In this document: piece by piece, positions 22,260 to 33,708 of the stretch
Position numbering within the stretch: the stretch's first letter is position 1
Layout: each line of letters starts with the position of its first letter
Assembly (NCBI GenBank): GCA_015178975.1
Contig: WHVD01000272.1
Span: 1 to 64,000 of the forward strand
DNA from: Hysterangium stoloniferum
Taxonomy: Eukaryota > Basidiomycota > Agaricomycetes > Hysterangiales > Hysterangiaceae
Length of the DNA: 64,000 bases
Direction: 5' to 3'
Notes under the pieces: model-generated
Seen by the model: the letters and a program-made list of their open reading frames with translations, nothing else
What the model was told of the DNA's origin: nothing
The model's database searches: none
Program-made: the position numbers and the translations under genes

Positions 22260-23230
22260 TTGCTTTTGGGAGGGCTTAGAGGTAAGGCTGTTGTTGTTTT
22301 TAGTGTTTTAATCATATATTTTTTTACCCCACTACCACCCGTCGGGATACGGGGCGCATTTTTTCGGTTCCTAGCAGGGAAGATAGGACAGAAATCAATG
22401 GCTCAGGGTGTCATTAGACCCCCAAAAAAGTACAGTGGTCAGTACAGTGGGAATTGGAGATGGGGATAACGGGTTGATTTGACGTTCTTGTACAGATTGT
22501 TCATGTTCTGTCTTTTTTCATTATTCTTGACTTCAACTCTAACCAAAAGGCTATTCACACGCTGTTGATTTTACTGTAAAGAAGACAAAGTGAAACAACG
22601 CGTTAGTCTACTCAATTAAGCCAACGATGAAAAAAAAAGCATCAATCACTTCTACGCATCTCCTTATAGGCACTACCACCAAGCATAACGTCTTTCACGT
22701 AGAATTCATCTTCTCAACAGCTTTCACACCAATATTTTCTACAGTAACAGGAGCCCTCTTTCCACTCATTGAATCATTGATTGATCCACACCAGACTGTC
22801 ATTGTGGCCTGCAGCGGGTGTTCGCCACCAGAATGAAAAGACACTCTGGGTCCTGCTTTCAGTGTACAAGTAAATTCAAAACCTCAGGAAGGAAAAGTAG
22901 GCAGTGCAGCAGTGCAAAAAGAGACATTTGGTTGATTTCCAGTTTTTGTACAGGCGCTTTTTGAGCTTTGGGTGTTTCTTTTTCTTTTTTGGCCGGGGTC
23001 GTAGGCAAAGATATTGTTTGCCGTCTTTAATTGTCCTGTTAATAAAAAGAAGCGAAGAATCAAAGCATTAGTAAACCCAATCAACGTCATGGTCAAACAG
23101 TGAAAAAAAAAAAAATGTCTAACGACTCGATGCACCTGCTTGCCGTGTTCCACTCTAACTTCATTTCCTTCCCATCCACATTCATTTAGGTCGAACATCA
23201 TTCAGGAAATGAGTAAGTACATTATTCATA
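22260..23230 (-). pseudogene. R3-a: orphan family 3, minus-strand copy
   Basis: On the minus strand, exon material GKEMKLEWNTAS-like near 23180 is followed by an intron with GTGCAT donor and a TTAACAG-type acceptor near 23035. Then comes PAKKEKETPKAQKAP in two frames and a CTAALPTFP-like end near 22900. A second exon set near 22830-22430 matches 43150-43330 (the AATTGGAGATGGGGATAACGG strip at 22453). Frames disagree between exons, so it is non-functional. No known domain is recognised. Confidence 0.62.
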
Positions 23231-23239
23231 TGGAATAGT

Positions 23240-23472
23240 CTAGTCATAGGCCCGTCCGTCCTTCTTCAAGAGGGATAACTAGTTTGTGTTGGAACTTAAT
23301 GAGACCCTATGCCCTGAAATTGACTTTCAAGAATGGTGATCCATTGAGATTCCAGGGCAGCAGGCAACATCAATCGGAGTAGCTCTTCGACATGGTCAGG
23401 TTGATAGGGTACAAGTGTCCTTGCCCTCCCCCGCTATGACATCCCATGACTGGGTACTACCTTGTCAGACAT
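23240..23472 (-). pseudogene. R1-C: R1 remnant with exon 1 joined to the gene's 3' end
   Basis: ATG ends at 23472. Exon 1 sequence with an insertion of about 30 bp runs to ESQFQGI near 23315, then jumps directly to the exon 5 end (CAAGTTCCAACACAAACTA-like, then GGACGG..GACTAG at 23240). Exons 2-4 are deleted. The junction leads straight into R3-a. Confidence 0.78.
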
Positions 23473-23474
23473 GG

Positions 23475-24460
23475 TGAAAGGGTGCTGTCTAATGCAGCCT
23501 TACATTGGCATTGGTCCAGAAATTGATAGGACCAAACTGTATTCCCTGATAACAGTGAGTATGATACACGATGATGATGGTAAGTAAAAATGATTGTCTA
23601 AAAGGGATACTATGTGCCTCTGTGATAATGTAATCAGTATGTTGTAAGCCACCAGGCTTACACATGGAGGGTGTTTATAATTACTATAATCTTAAATATT
23701 TACTAATAAAAGTCTTATTTTTTAAAAAACTCTATCTTTAAATAGTGATATCTATTCTGAAACAATTATATCATCAAAAAACAACCATCAGAAATAGTTC
23801 TCCATATTACATCTTAGGAGGTTGTCCGTAATCATTATAATATCAGATGTTTACTGGTAAAATTTATATTTCTACAAAACTCCATCTTTAAATAGTGATA
23901 TATCCTCTGAGACTATTATATTGTTAACCACCAACCATAAGAAACAATTCTCCATATTACATCCTAAACAATTCAGAGTCAATCAAGTTATGTAAATACT
24001 TTCTAATACTTTTGTTGTTAATTTGTTTTTTAAAAGTTGTAACGTAGTTATTTCCATGTAAAATATGTAAAATATTATTGGAATTTTTTCATACCACAGC
24101 TGTCTTTATTAAGTAAAACCCCCTATATATTCTGGGTATGTTGAAGTAGAAATCTGTTCAGATTGACAGATCCATTTTGAAGGAATACATATGTATTTAG
24201 AGGTGCCAATGATATACATATGCATGGAATGGACTATCTAACGGTATCTATTTTTTAAAAGTATTAGTGTTTCAAACTACTAATTTTTTTTATTGTCTAC
24301 TTGTGTCTGGAAAGATTCTTTAGTTTGTAATGTATGAGAGAGTTTAAAACTTTTTGAAAGTTTTAAAAACCAAATTATGTTTGAATCACACCCCAGATGT
24401 TTAAATGACCTTTAGAGTATATTAGAATTTGGTATACTTAATAGTTTTCAGATATCCTCC
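23475..24460. mobile_element. 986-bp AT-rich insertion at the R1-C start codon
   Basis: CATGG is duplicated at 23470-23474 and 24461-24465, exactly flanking the insert. One end (minus strand GGAGGATATCTG) resembles the MITE-like element at 36120. An internal block of about 150 bp is tandemly duplicated (start GGAGGGTGTTTATAA near 23667, then GGAGGTTGTCCGTAA near 23817). No coding region is seen. Confidence 0.7.
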
Positions 24461-24465
24461 CATGG

Positions 24466-24620
24466 GGAATGTGAGATATAGACAAGAGGTGTTTCACAAG
24501 AATGGAAAGAGAATCATTGAAAAGGTTCATCTGGTTTCTTCTATGCTGTGAGGCACCACTTTGAATGTAGTTCAAATTGCCAATTAACACTTGTCTGTGT
24601 CAATGGGGATAATGGTATTG
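24466..24620 (-). promoter_or_regulatory. R1-C upstream region, cut off from its gene
   Basis: Before the insertion this strip adjoined the R1-C ATG: it carries CTCACATTCCCC, the TTGAAAAGGTTC-like block and AATTGGCAATTTGAACTACAT on the minus strand. It is now separated by the 986-bp insert. Confidence 0.65.
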
Positions 24621-24639
24621 TAAGGATGTTGGTGATTGT

Positions 24640-24960
24640 TTCTCTGTTGATCAGTAATGGAGTTGTATGCTGCCATTTTCAATGAAATGTCAAATAAAGT
24701 GGTATTTGACTTTGATGTGTTTCATTTGGCACAGTGGACATTGATTTGAAGTGAATGCTATCATTCTCTTCGAAAATAGCCATAGGTTCTTCATATATGA
24801 TATGGAGTTCTTCTAAGAAGTGTCTTATCCACATGACTTCACCAGTAACTTCTGAACATGCCACAGTAGTCTGTTTTCTAGATGACCAAGATAGAAGTCC
24901 CAATCCAAAAACATTATATATCCTCCCTTCAATCACCTATCCTCAGTATCCCATGAGTTT
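24640..24960 (-). mobile_element. copia-2: RNase H fragment
   Basis: The minus strand reads WSSRKQTTVACS, then WIRHFLEELHIIYEEP and NETHQSQIPLYLTFH. These are the conserved C-terminal blocks of copia RNase H. It is flanked by R2-d and the R1-C upstream region, the same order as copia-1 and copia-4. Confidence 0.88.
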
Positions 24961-25190
24961 TTGCATATGGCTGTGTCAGCACTGTTGGACATGTTGGGCT
25001 TTGAGAGATCACTGTAGGATGATTTAGGTTGACAGTAAGAAGATGACTTTTAGCCCATTGAGGTAAGGATTGAGGAAGACTTCAGAAGAAGAATCATGAT
25101 AGTCTTGTTTGGCCGTCATGTCACGGTGCAGTGTTTAACAAGGCTTAGGCTTGGGGATGGCCTCAACTCATCAACATGCCTTATTGAAGG
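24961..25190 (-). pseudogene. R2-d: R2 5' fragment
   Basis: The minus strand reads from AAGGCATGTTGATGAGTTGAGG through an ATG-like start (MTAKQDYHDSSSEVFL) to TQPYAKTHGI, where it joins copia-2. It preserves the long-form N-terminus better than other copies. Confidence 0.65.
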
Positions 25191-25800
25191 TGATTAGCCA
25201 AAAGAGTTGCCCAATCACAGATAACCACAGCCCATGGCCTCCCATGACATGGCCTCCCATGACCAACACTGAGCATTGGTGACTTGCCTATCATGGGTCC
25301 CCAGGGCACCCATTTCAGATTAAGTGCCATTAAGAAGCATCCTTCCAATGCCGCCTAAAACTGGCAATACTGATGCTTCATTTCTCACCCATCTGGTCTT
25401 TCTGTGTCTTTGGCCAGATAGAGGTTGTGTAAGGTATCAGCCGATATGGTATCATCATTACATCTAACACAATAAAGATAAATACTCTTATTTCTGTCCA
25501 TCAATAATTTATAAATATCATCATTCTGTTGATGTCAAAATGAAAAAAAGAATTTACCAATTTGTCCTTTGACCATGCTCAGTCGGCTGATGCCTGACTT
25601 AACCCATGTGCACCAAACCTATCATGTAGAAGGTGATTCACTGACTGACACATTGATTAGTACAAGTACTTCATTACAAGCTTATTGAGCCATTGTAGTG
25701 CATTGACATTAAGCCAACCCATACTATTGTTTAATAGAAAGTAACAACACATCAGGCTGTGTGGGACACTCGACAATCACTATTCATCACCTGAATAAGT
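25191..25800. other. No gene seen between R2-d and gypsy-2
   Basis: The only notable structure is a 15-bp direct repeat, CATGGCCTCCCATGA, twice near 25231-25263. The segment may include a degraded LTR of gypsy-2, but I found no matching partner. Confidence 0.5.
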
Positions 25801-25802
25801 AT

Positions 25803-27913
25803 CTATACAAACTCCCCAGCATTTCTTGATCTTCCAAGTTCAGATGCATGGTTAGTCCAAGGCATCCATTTCAACAATGAGCAGGAAGTCCAGTTTCCAA
25901 TATGACAGAATTGGAGGATTGAAAGCTTTTTGACGCTTATCATTAAAATTCCACAAAGTATCCTTATGTGTAAGATGGGTAAGGGGGACCATGATGTCAG
26001 AGTATCTGCAGATAAACCATCTGTAAAAATTGGCAAAGCTGAGGAAGGATTGTACTGTATATTTTTAACTTTTCGGGGTTCTGGCCAATCTTTGATAACT
26101 TGTACTTTAGTTTCATCCATTTGGGGTCTGTCGGGTCCCATTATGAAACCCAGGTATTCCACAGAGTCCGTGTCAAAAGTACATTTTTTACCATTTGTGA
26201 ATAAACCATGTTGTCTGAGTCTCCAGAGAACTTCATGGACTTGATTGTCATGTTCCATGGGATCCTTGGAGTAGATAAGAATGTCATCCAAGTAAACAAT
26301 GATGCATACATCGAGCATATCAGAGAAAATATCATTGATAAAACATTGAAAAACAGATGGAGCATTGGTGAGTCCAAAAGGCATCACCAACCACTCAAAG
26401 GCCCCATAACAGGTTCTAAAAGCGGTTTTCCATTCATTGCCTGCAGAGATCCAGACCAAATGATAGGTGTGTTTTGAGATCGATTTTGGTGTAAATCTGG
26501 GCATTCCATGGAGCATGGAGCAGATCAGATATAAGTGGAAGTGGATACTTATCCTTTTTGGTGACAGCATTGAGTCCTCTGAAATCAACACATAGTCTAA
26601 GGGATCCATCCTTTTTTCTGACAAACAGAACAGGTGCTCCAAGAGGAGACTTTGAGGGTCTTATAAAACCTATGGACAAATGTTCATCCAGGAAATCACG
26701 GATTGTGGAAAGTTCCATGGATGAAAGTGGGTAAATATGTCCTAGGGGTGGCTGGGCACCTTCTTTGAGATCAATTTTTAAGTCATATTCTCTGTGGGGC
26801 AGAAGCTAGTCAGCTTTCCACTTGCTAAAAACATCCACGAAGTCATGATATTTCTCTGGGATGTTTTCTAGGTCAGCAGCTTGCTCAGATGTGGATACTG
26901 GGGTTGAAAAATGACCAGTTGCTTCATCAATTTTTAAGTTGATAGTGACCACCTGGGACCCATCCATTTTTGTAACCCTAATAAAAGCTGCAGCATTAAT
27001 CAGAGAAATAGACAGAGGTGCCGTGGGTTCCAGGGAAGCCATGGGTGCCATGGGGATCACAGGAGTCCTCAAGGCTGCAGGTGCTGGGAAGGCCATGGGT
27101 GCTGTGGAGGCCATGATGGGTACAGTTTCCTTGGCTGCTGCGGGGGTCTGGAATTTTATACTGTTAGCTATCCAGTCAATCAACAGATTGTAGCAGGTAA
27201 GCCAGTTGTGTCCTAGGACCACTGAGCAACTTAAGTTTAACTGGGTCACATAGAAAGTGACCAACTGAGATGTTCCATGTGGGAAATAGATGGATAAATC
27301 ACAAGCTTGGGTGATGACCAAATTACTTGTGCCATCGAAAAGGTGGAGGCCAATGGGATTTATCAGATTGTACAAAAAATGAATCATGAATCTTTGAGGA
27401 TTGTGCCAATGTCACAGCACTGCTAGATCAGATAGGGTCATTATTGCTTCCCAGATGAACTTTGCCCCACCAATTCATGCCGACAGGGAGAATTTCAAAT
27501 ATATCCTTCCATTGGCATTTGTAGACAGCTGCAAAGTATTCTGATATACATCTCCACTCAGTTGTGTGAGGCTTATATTGCAGGTTTCAAGGGGGTTTCA
27601 GAATGTATTCTTCATCAGAATCAATGTTGGATACTCAGGGTGAACTAACTTGAGAAAGACCACAACATAACACTCACATCCTTTGTATGTTTATCCAAAC
27701 CACATTTGGGCACCATCCATGGCATCTGTTGACAGATGATTCCATACAACTGAATATTGAGCTTTATTCTGAGATAACTGAGCTGTTGTCTTGATATATT
27801 GTGACAGTATAGCATAAGGATAGAGGCATGAAGTGATTTGTGCACCAAGCATCCCACAAAAATGCTGCATAGGGAAGGCCCATGCAGTCCATGCAGGTCC
27901 AGCAAGTTGGATA
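25803..27913 (-). pseudogene. gypsy-2 gag end, protease and reverse transcriptase
   Basis: The protease region (LFDGTSNLVITQACDL, SCSVVLGHNWLT) lies at 27330-27190. After a TAG near 26806 the RT reads [19 protein letters not shown], then after a frameshift near 26460 FGLTNAPSVFQCFIND, and IIVYLDDILIYSKD with the YLDD catalytic box near 26290. The frame ends near 25803 after the RT thumb, where RNase H should follow but does not. The RNase H-integrase part lies at 30.4-32.3 kb on the opposite strand. Confidence 0.93.
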
Positions 27914-28154
27914 TACAGTGACTCACAAAACCTTTCCAATGTTTGGAGTTTGCATATTGGCAAACTGCTACCAGGAGAGAGAAAATAGTAAAAAATATCA
28001 AAAATTCATACTAGATAGCTAAACATGTATAGAATCGTGGCCTAGAATATTATTACATAATATGTATTTTTGGGCATGCTAAAAATAGTTTAGTCAGGCC
28101 TGCTCATTGGAAAGGTTTTGTGGCTGATGATTATGATGCAATATATGCTATAAT

Positions 28155-29918
28155 TTAATACTTGGTATACCCTCCCTTGGCCTTTATGACTGCCTCAACC
28201 CTCCTTGGCATGCTTTCAATTAACTTCTGACACTCAGAAGCTGGTATATCTTCCCACTCCTTCTCTATCCTCTCCCACAACTCCAGAATCCATCCCACTT
28301 GGTGCAGTGGCATACTATCCCAGCTTTCTCTTCAAGTAATCCCATAGATGCTCAATTGGATTGAGGTCTGGGGATTGGGCAGGCCATGTGTTAAGAACTA
28401 GAAACTGACTAATGTCGGTGGACCGACAGGGACCGATCAGAAGGACTTGGCTTCAGCTTATGTGCTGCGCCCTCGCAGTTATCCATCGGGTGTCCTTAAA
28501 TTTCGGGCAGGTGAAGACTAGTCTCAACGAATACTTCTCGGTGAACTACTGATCGGAATCGAGAGATAAGTCGAGTGTTGGGCCAAAGGGTCGGGGACCA
28601 AAAGGGGGGTGAGCGCAAGGAAAGGTGGATAGTGGAATTCTTAGTATGAGATTGCTATAGACGTAAGAGGGTGTTCTGAGTTGATATTCTGATTGCCTAG
28701 TAACTACAACTACAGTGGGTTCATATACAAGTATCAGGCATCTAGAAAATACTAACTAGGAGAAGGGCGGAAAACAGTATTAACAATAAGCTTGACTAGG
28801 AATGGGAAGTTTACGATTAGTTTGGAGGCCGTGAGATAACCGAGAGCGGAATTATGGTAAAAGGAAATAGTTCAAGGGTTACAAGTATATATAGACATAT
28901 GTGAAACATAGGATAAAAGGGGACATATCAAAGTTTAACCAGATAGTACAAGTATATTTTGACGTGGACGTAAATGGAGTTTGATCACTGTGAGAGCATA
29001 CGTCAGCATCGGGAGGCTGATGGTTTCCGATGTGGTGACTTGAACAGACTTGAATCGTCGATAGGTGGCAATAACCTCGGGGACCGATAGGGTTGCGACA
29101 CGGTCATAACACCATGGTAGGACAGTCATTCCATTATTTTCAAACCATTCCTTTTTGCAGGTATGTTTTGGATCATTATCCTGCTGAAAGATGATTTTAG
29201 CAGGGTATAACTGGTAATACCTGATGCTGTTTTGGAGGTCTTCATCCAAGATGCTCCTGTAAAGTTCCCCATCCATTCTACCCTCAATGCTGGTAGCATA
29301 TACCAGACCCTCCCACATGAAGCACCGCCAAACCATGACTGATCCTCCACCAAACTTCACTGTCCCTTGAACAAGCCTCTCATTCAGGCCTTCCCCAGTC
29401 TTTTTCCATGCCCATTTCCTCCCATCTGAGCCAAGGCGATTTATTTTAGTCTCATCAGACCACACAACCCTCCTCCAGTCATCTAAAGTCCAGTGCTGGT
29501 GGGCCAAAGCAAAGTCAAGCCTCTCCTTCATATGTCTCGTGGACAAAAGTGGCTTTTTCTTCTTCACAACTGCTTTCATCCCTGCTTTCTTCAAGCTCCT
29601 CCAAACTGTCTCAGCTGAAATAGGGTTGTTGGTGATGGTCTGAAGTCTCGGGGCTATGTCCACTGCAGTTTCAGCCTTTCCAGATGTGATTAGATGGACT
29701 GCATGACAGATGTTGGTAGCAGAGAGCTTCTTGGGACGACCTCCAGTTGATTTGGGAAGGGTAGAAAGGTGCTTAGAGTGAAGTCTGGAGATAGTACCAA
29801 TGCCAAAACCAGTGATTGAGGCAATGGATGGAGTGGAATGGCCAGCTTCAAGTAGAGAGATAATATATTGTTGTTGAGCAGGAGAGAGGGAAGGGAGTGC
29901 ATGATGGATTGCTGGCAA
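28155..29918 (-). pseudogene. T2 Tc1-type transposase, split by a solo LTR
   Basis: ATG ends at 29918. The N-terminal HTH region (LLEAGHSTPSIASITGFGIG) and GGRPKKLS motif are intact. WSDETKINRLGSDGRKW and QQDNDPKHTCKK give the first two catalytic Asp residues. The frame is then interrupted by LTR Y at NNGMTVLPW. Beyond it, [14 protein letters not shown] supplies the catalytic Glu near 28350. A TAG after KRKLG and a frameshift near 28290 break the last 60 codons, which end GGYTKY at 28155. Without these lesions it would be about 340 residues, normal for Tc1. Confidence 0.94.
28389..29111 (-). mobile_element. Solo LTR Y, 723 bp, inside the T2 transposase
   Basis: It runs TGTTAAGAACTAG to GGTCATAACA with exact CCATG duplications (28384-28388 and 29112-29116). 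A strip reading GGACTTGGCTTCAGCTTAT is shared with LTR B, so Y belongs to a related LTR family. Its removal restores the codons LPWPAQSPD. Confidence 0.93.
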
Positions 29919-30419
29919 TGTGAAGAGACAGTAATATCAAAATTGACTATAGATCAACAAGTCATATGACCATATTGAATAGAATCAACAAAGACATGTG
30001 ATTTGGCCAGTTTATATAGTATATATTGTATCAAAATCATCAGCCACAAAACCTTTCCAATGAGCAGGCCTGACTAAACTATTTGTAGCATACCCAAAAA
30101 TGGATATTATGTAATAATACTCTAGACCATGATTCTATACATGTTTAGCTATCCAGTGTGAATTTTTGAAATGTTTGCTATTTTCTCTCCCCTGGTAGCA
30201 GTCTGCCAATATGCAAACTCCAAACATTGGAAAGGTTTTGTGAGTCACTGTATATATGCAACAATGTGCAGCAATGCATGCAAGTTGAACATGCAAGCAG
30301 GTAGATGATCTTCCTTGTACTTGTAATAACATCTGAAAAAGACATATTAGTTACACTCAGGCAAAAAGTAAATATGGAATTACCATTCATACAGCTCAAC
30401 CCACTTAATAATATTTTCT

Positions 30420-32331
30420 TCAAGATGCTTTTCTGTCCCAGACTTTCACTGGAGCAGAGCTCAATTACAATGTTCATGATAAGGAACTCCTGGCAATGTT
30501 TTCAGCTTTCAAAATGTGGCGACACCATCTGAAAGGCTCGGGAACTCCAATTGACATTGTAACAGATCACAAATACTTTTCTACCACAAAATGTTTAACC
30601 CACCGGCAGGCCCACTGCTCTGAATACCTATCAGCTTTCAATATGACTATCTGCTTTCGACCCAGCCATCTCAGCAGCAAATCTGACACTTTAACTAGAT
30701 GATGGGACATCTATCCTAAAGAGGGGAGCAACAACTATGCCACAGTAAACCCACACAACCTGAAACCTATTTTCACGGATCAGCAACTTACCACATCAGT
30801 CCGTGTGACTTTCCTCATCAATCCCATTGTCTGTGGAATTATCATTATGGATATTGAGAAGTTACATCAAGATATTCTATTGGCAATTCCTCTAGCCCCG
30901 ATAACTAAAGCACACCTTGACAATCCCATGGACCCCGATCAACCCCTGTGGTCTCTTGATCAGCATGGTTTCATTAGACTTGACGATCATATCTATATTC
31001 CAGACTCTGATGGCCTCCACCTCAGGATCCTCCAGTACAAACATGATCACCCACTCTCTGGACATTTTGGGTACAACAAAACTCTATCGTTAATAAGAAG
31101 AGAATATACTTGGCCCAGACTTCATGGATTCGTTAAGCACTATTGTAACTCTTGCACTATTTGTCCCCGCTCGAAATCTCAATGACACAAGCCATATGGC
31201 CTTTTGAAACAACTCCCGGTACCGGAACACCCGTGGAATTCTATCTCTATGGATTTCATTGAACACCTACCGGACTCTGAAGGCTTTTCTGCCATTCTAG
31301 TCATTGTTGACAGATTCTCAAAAAAAGGTATATTCATCCCTATATATGATACAATTATGTCCGTGCAGTTAGGGGAACTTTTTATTATCCACATATTTTC
31401 CAAGCACGGAGTTCCGTCCCATGTAACTTCCAACCGAGGATCAGAGTTTGTATCTCACTTCTTTAGATCCCTTGGGAAATCCTTGGACATGAAACTACAT
31501 TTCACATCTGGACATCACCTGGAAGGTGACAGACAAACCGAATGTGTCAATCGGACATTGGAACAATATCTCCATGTATATTGCAATTATCAACAGGACA
31601 ATTGGAAATCCTTATTACCACTTGCAGAATTCGCTTACAACAATGCACCCTCAGCAACTACTGGTGTTTCCCCATTCTTTGCAAATAAAGGATATAATCC
31701 AAATATTACAGTACATCCAGAACAAAATCTCGCCTCTGCTCATGCTCAAGAGTTCACCATGGACCTCCACGAGCTCCACAAGGAACTCCGGACTGCAATA
31801 AAGTCCACCCAAGAGCAATATCAACATTCAGCAGACAAACACAGGCTCCCACCACCCAACTTCAAGATTGGCAATCGTGTTTTTGTCAAAGCTCAATTTT
31901 TCCAGACTACCCATCTATCAAAAAAGCTTGCTGAAAAATATTTAGGTCCATTTGAAATCATAGCACAAGTAGGTTCAGGCTTTTGGACCCTATGGCTTCT
32001 GGATAGCATGCACGTGGTACACTTGGTATTTCATGTTTCTATGTTAGAACTTTGTACTGCTAACACTATCCCGGATTGCATGCAATCTCCCCCTCCTCTG
32101 GTCATTATTGATGGAGAACCTGAGTTTGAAATCTCACAAATTTTAGATTTGAAAATTGACAAGCATCGACACACTTGTAAACTGCTTTACTTGGTCAAGT
32201 GGGTGGGTTACGAGGGCACCAAGGAAAAAACCTCATGGATTTTGGCCATGGAACTTGGTAATGCCATGGAAATTGTTACTGACTTTCATACAGCTTACCC
32301 ACTCAAACCTGGACCACTATCTTCTCTTTGA
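30420..32331 (+). pseudogene. gypsy-2 RNase H, integrase and chromodomain, two in-frame stops
   Basis: One frame carries RNase H end (HDKELLAMFSAFKMWRHHL, IVTDHKYFSTTK), the integrase zinc domain (HPLSGHFGYNKTLSLIRREY, CNSCTICP), the core (SMDFIEHLPDSEGFSAILVI, HVTSNRGSEFVSHF with N where a catalytic D is expected) and a C-terminal chromodomain (LLYLVKWVGYEG near 32190). Only two TGA codons, at about 30703 and 31183, interrupt it. It lies opposite in strand to the gypsy-2 RT and gag, so the element has been rearranged. Confidence 0.93.
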
Positions 32332-32518
32332 CCACACTCTGCAGACCCCATGTTATGTTTGGACTCATTCTCATTATTCCCTGTCACCCTATGTCTCTCT
32401 TTGCTTTTACAGGTTCTGACATGTTTTCAAGTCCCTAAGCAGATTTTCTGCGGACTTTGATTTTTATGTTTTCACACTTTGCTTTATTTTCAAAAATTAT
32501 TATCAAGTTTCATTATTT

Positions 32519-33600
32519 CTATTCATCTACATTTATGGGGCTGTCCTTTTTCCCCACCTCAGCTTTCTCTACCTCCTTCATCTCATCAGGGAGCTTCACT
32601 ATCTCTGCAGGCACCCCATCCTCATTTGACCCAGCATCCTTGGAACTCCCGATCTGTGGCTCCTCATAGGCATAGCTGCCAAAATCCATGAGGAATTTGT
32701 AATATTCCACATGGAGCCCATGGAGTTCATTCACCACTACAATCTGGACCTTGTTGCTCTTCTGGAGCAACTCATTTTGGGCCTCGATGCCCTCAGCGAT
32801 CTGCCCCAAAATATTGTCCAGTCCCGTTAACCTGTCTGACCCACTAATATCCTGTGCCACAGACCCTGTGGGCTGCTCATGAATGAGCGAGCACCTCACC
32901 TTGAGGTGCATGCACTGGTAGCAGCCCCATCCCTTTCTGGACTTCTGATTGCACTCAGTGTTCTGGTCATTACAACCAGAACATCATGGGTCATTCCATG
33001 TTAGTAGGTGGACTGGTGCCGCCTTCCTTGCCTTCTGTTGATTTGATTAGTTCCCAGACTTCCCATGGACCCAACACATACCTTTTGGGGGCTCTCTGGC
33101 TCCCCCTTGGACTCCAATTTGACCTCTGTCACCTTGTGCTGAAAATTCCAAGTCAGTCAAAAGAAAAAAAAATGACAAGTTGAAAATATGGGACTTGCTT
33201 TGCCCATGGCAACTGCAGCTCTCTCTGCAGCCACCCAGGCTTTCTCCACAGCAACCCATGCAGCCACCTCCTCATCCTTCTTCCTTTTCTCCTCAGCTCC
33301 TTTCTCCATAGCCAATGCCACCTGGTACTCTCTGTCCAGGGCCTCCTCGACCTCCCTCACCTCCTTTTCCACTTCTCCACATTGTTGGCATGGTTACTCT
33401 CACTGCGCCAGAATTTGGGCCACACTGCGTGGCACCCAATATGCAGTGCCTGTGGAGGGCCCAGCGGTCGGCATTGTCTTTGTGGTGTTGGTTTTGGTCC
33501 CATAGTGATGATGGGGGTAATAAAGAAGAAGAAAATTTCATTTTTGATTTTTTATACAGGCTTGTCACATCTGAACCTTACCTTCCAGATCATGTGACTC
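32519..33600 (-). pseudogene. gypsy-2 gag-like region
   Basis: A C-terminal ORF (32911-32519) contains ILGQIAEGIEAQNELLQKS and ends with an acidic tail. Upstream on the same strand, 33372-33157 encodes a Lys/Glu/Ala-rich coiled-coil stretch (EKEVREVEEALDREYQ). A CysHis-like strip (HYQCMHLKVRCS) lies near 32915. This resembles N-terminal Gag of basidiomycete gypsy elements, by layout and composition rather than by a strong motif. Confidence 0.6.
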
Positions 33601-33708
33601 TTTGACACATACGTGTAACCAACATGACTTTTGACACATGCGCGTAGCCAACAAGAATCTTATCAAGGTCTAGAGCCTCTTTGGGACTTCGGCATAAAGG
33701 GAGGGTAC

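Larger units (their letters stand above)
27916..30250 (-). mobile_element. Tc1/mariner element T2, 2335 bp including a nested solo LTR
   Basis: Inverted repeats of about 215 bp (27916-28131 and 30036-30250) begin CAGTGACTCAC; TA is duplicated at 27914-27915 and 30251-30252. As in T1 the outer motif (AAAACCTTTCCAATG) recurs inverted at the inner end of each arm. Removing the nested LTR Y and its duplication leaves about 1607 bp, the same size as T1. Confidence 0.94.

Noticed and set aside
22627..22836. Plus-strand ORF in R3-a
   Set aside because: The matching region in R3-c reads on the other strand with splice signals, so this is a shadow frame.
32457..32691. Plus-strand ORFs opposite the gypsy-2 gag
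   Set aside because: The minus strand gives the longer, coiled-coil-like frame consistent with gag. The plus-strand frames look like antisense shadows.
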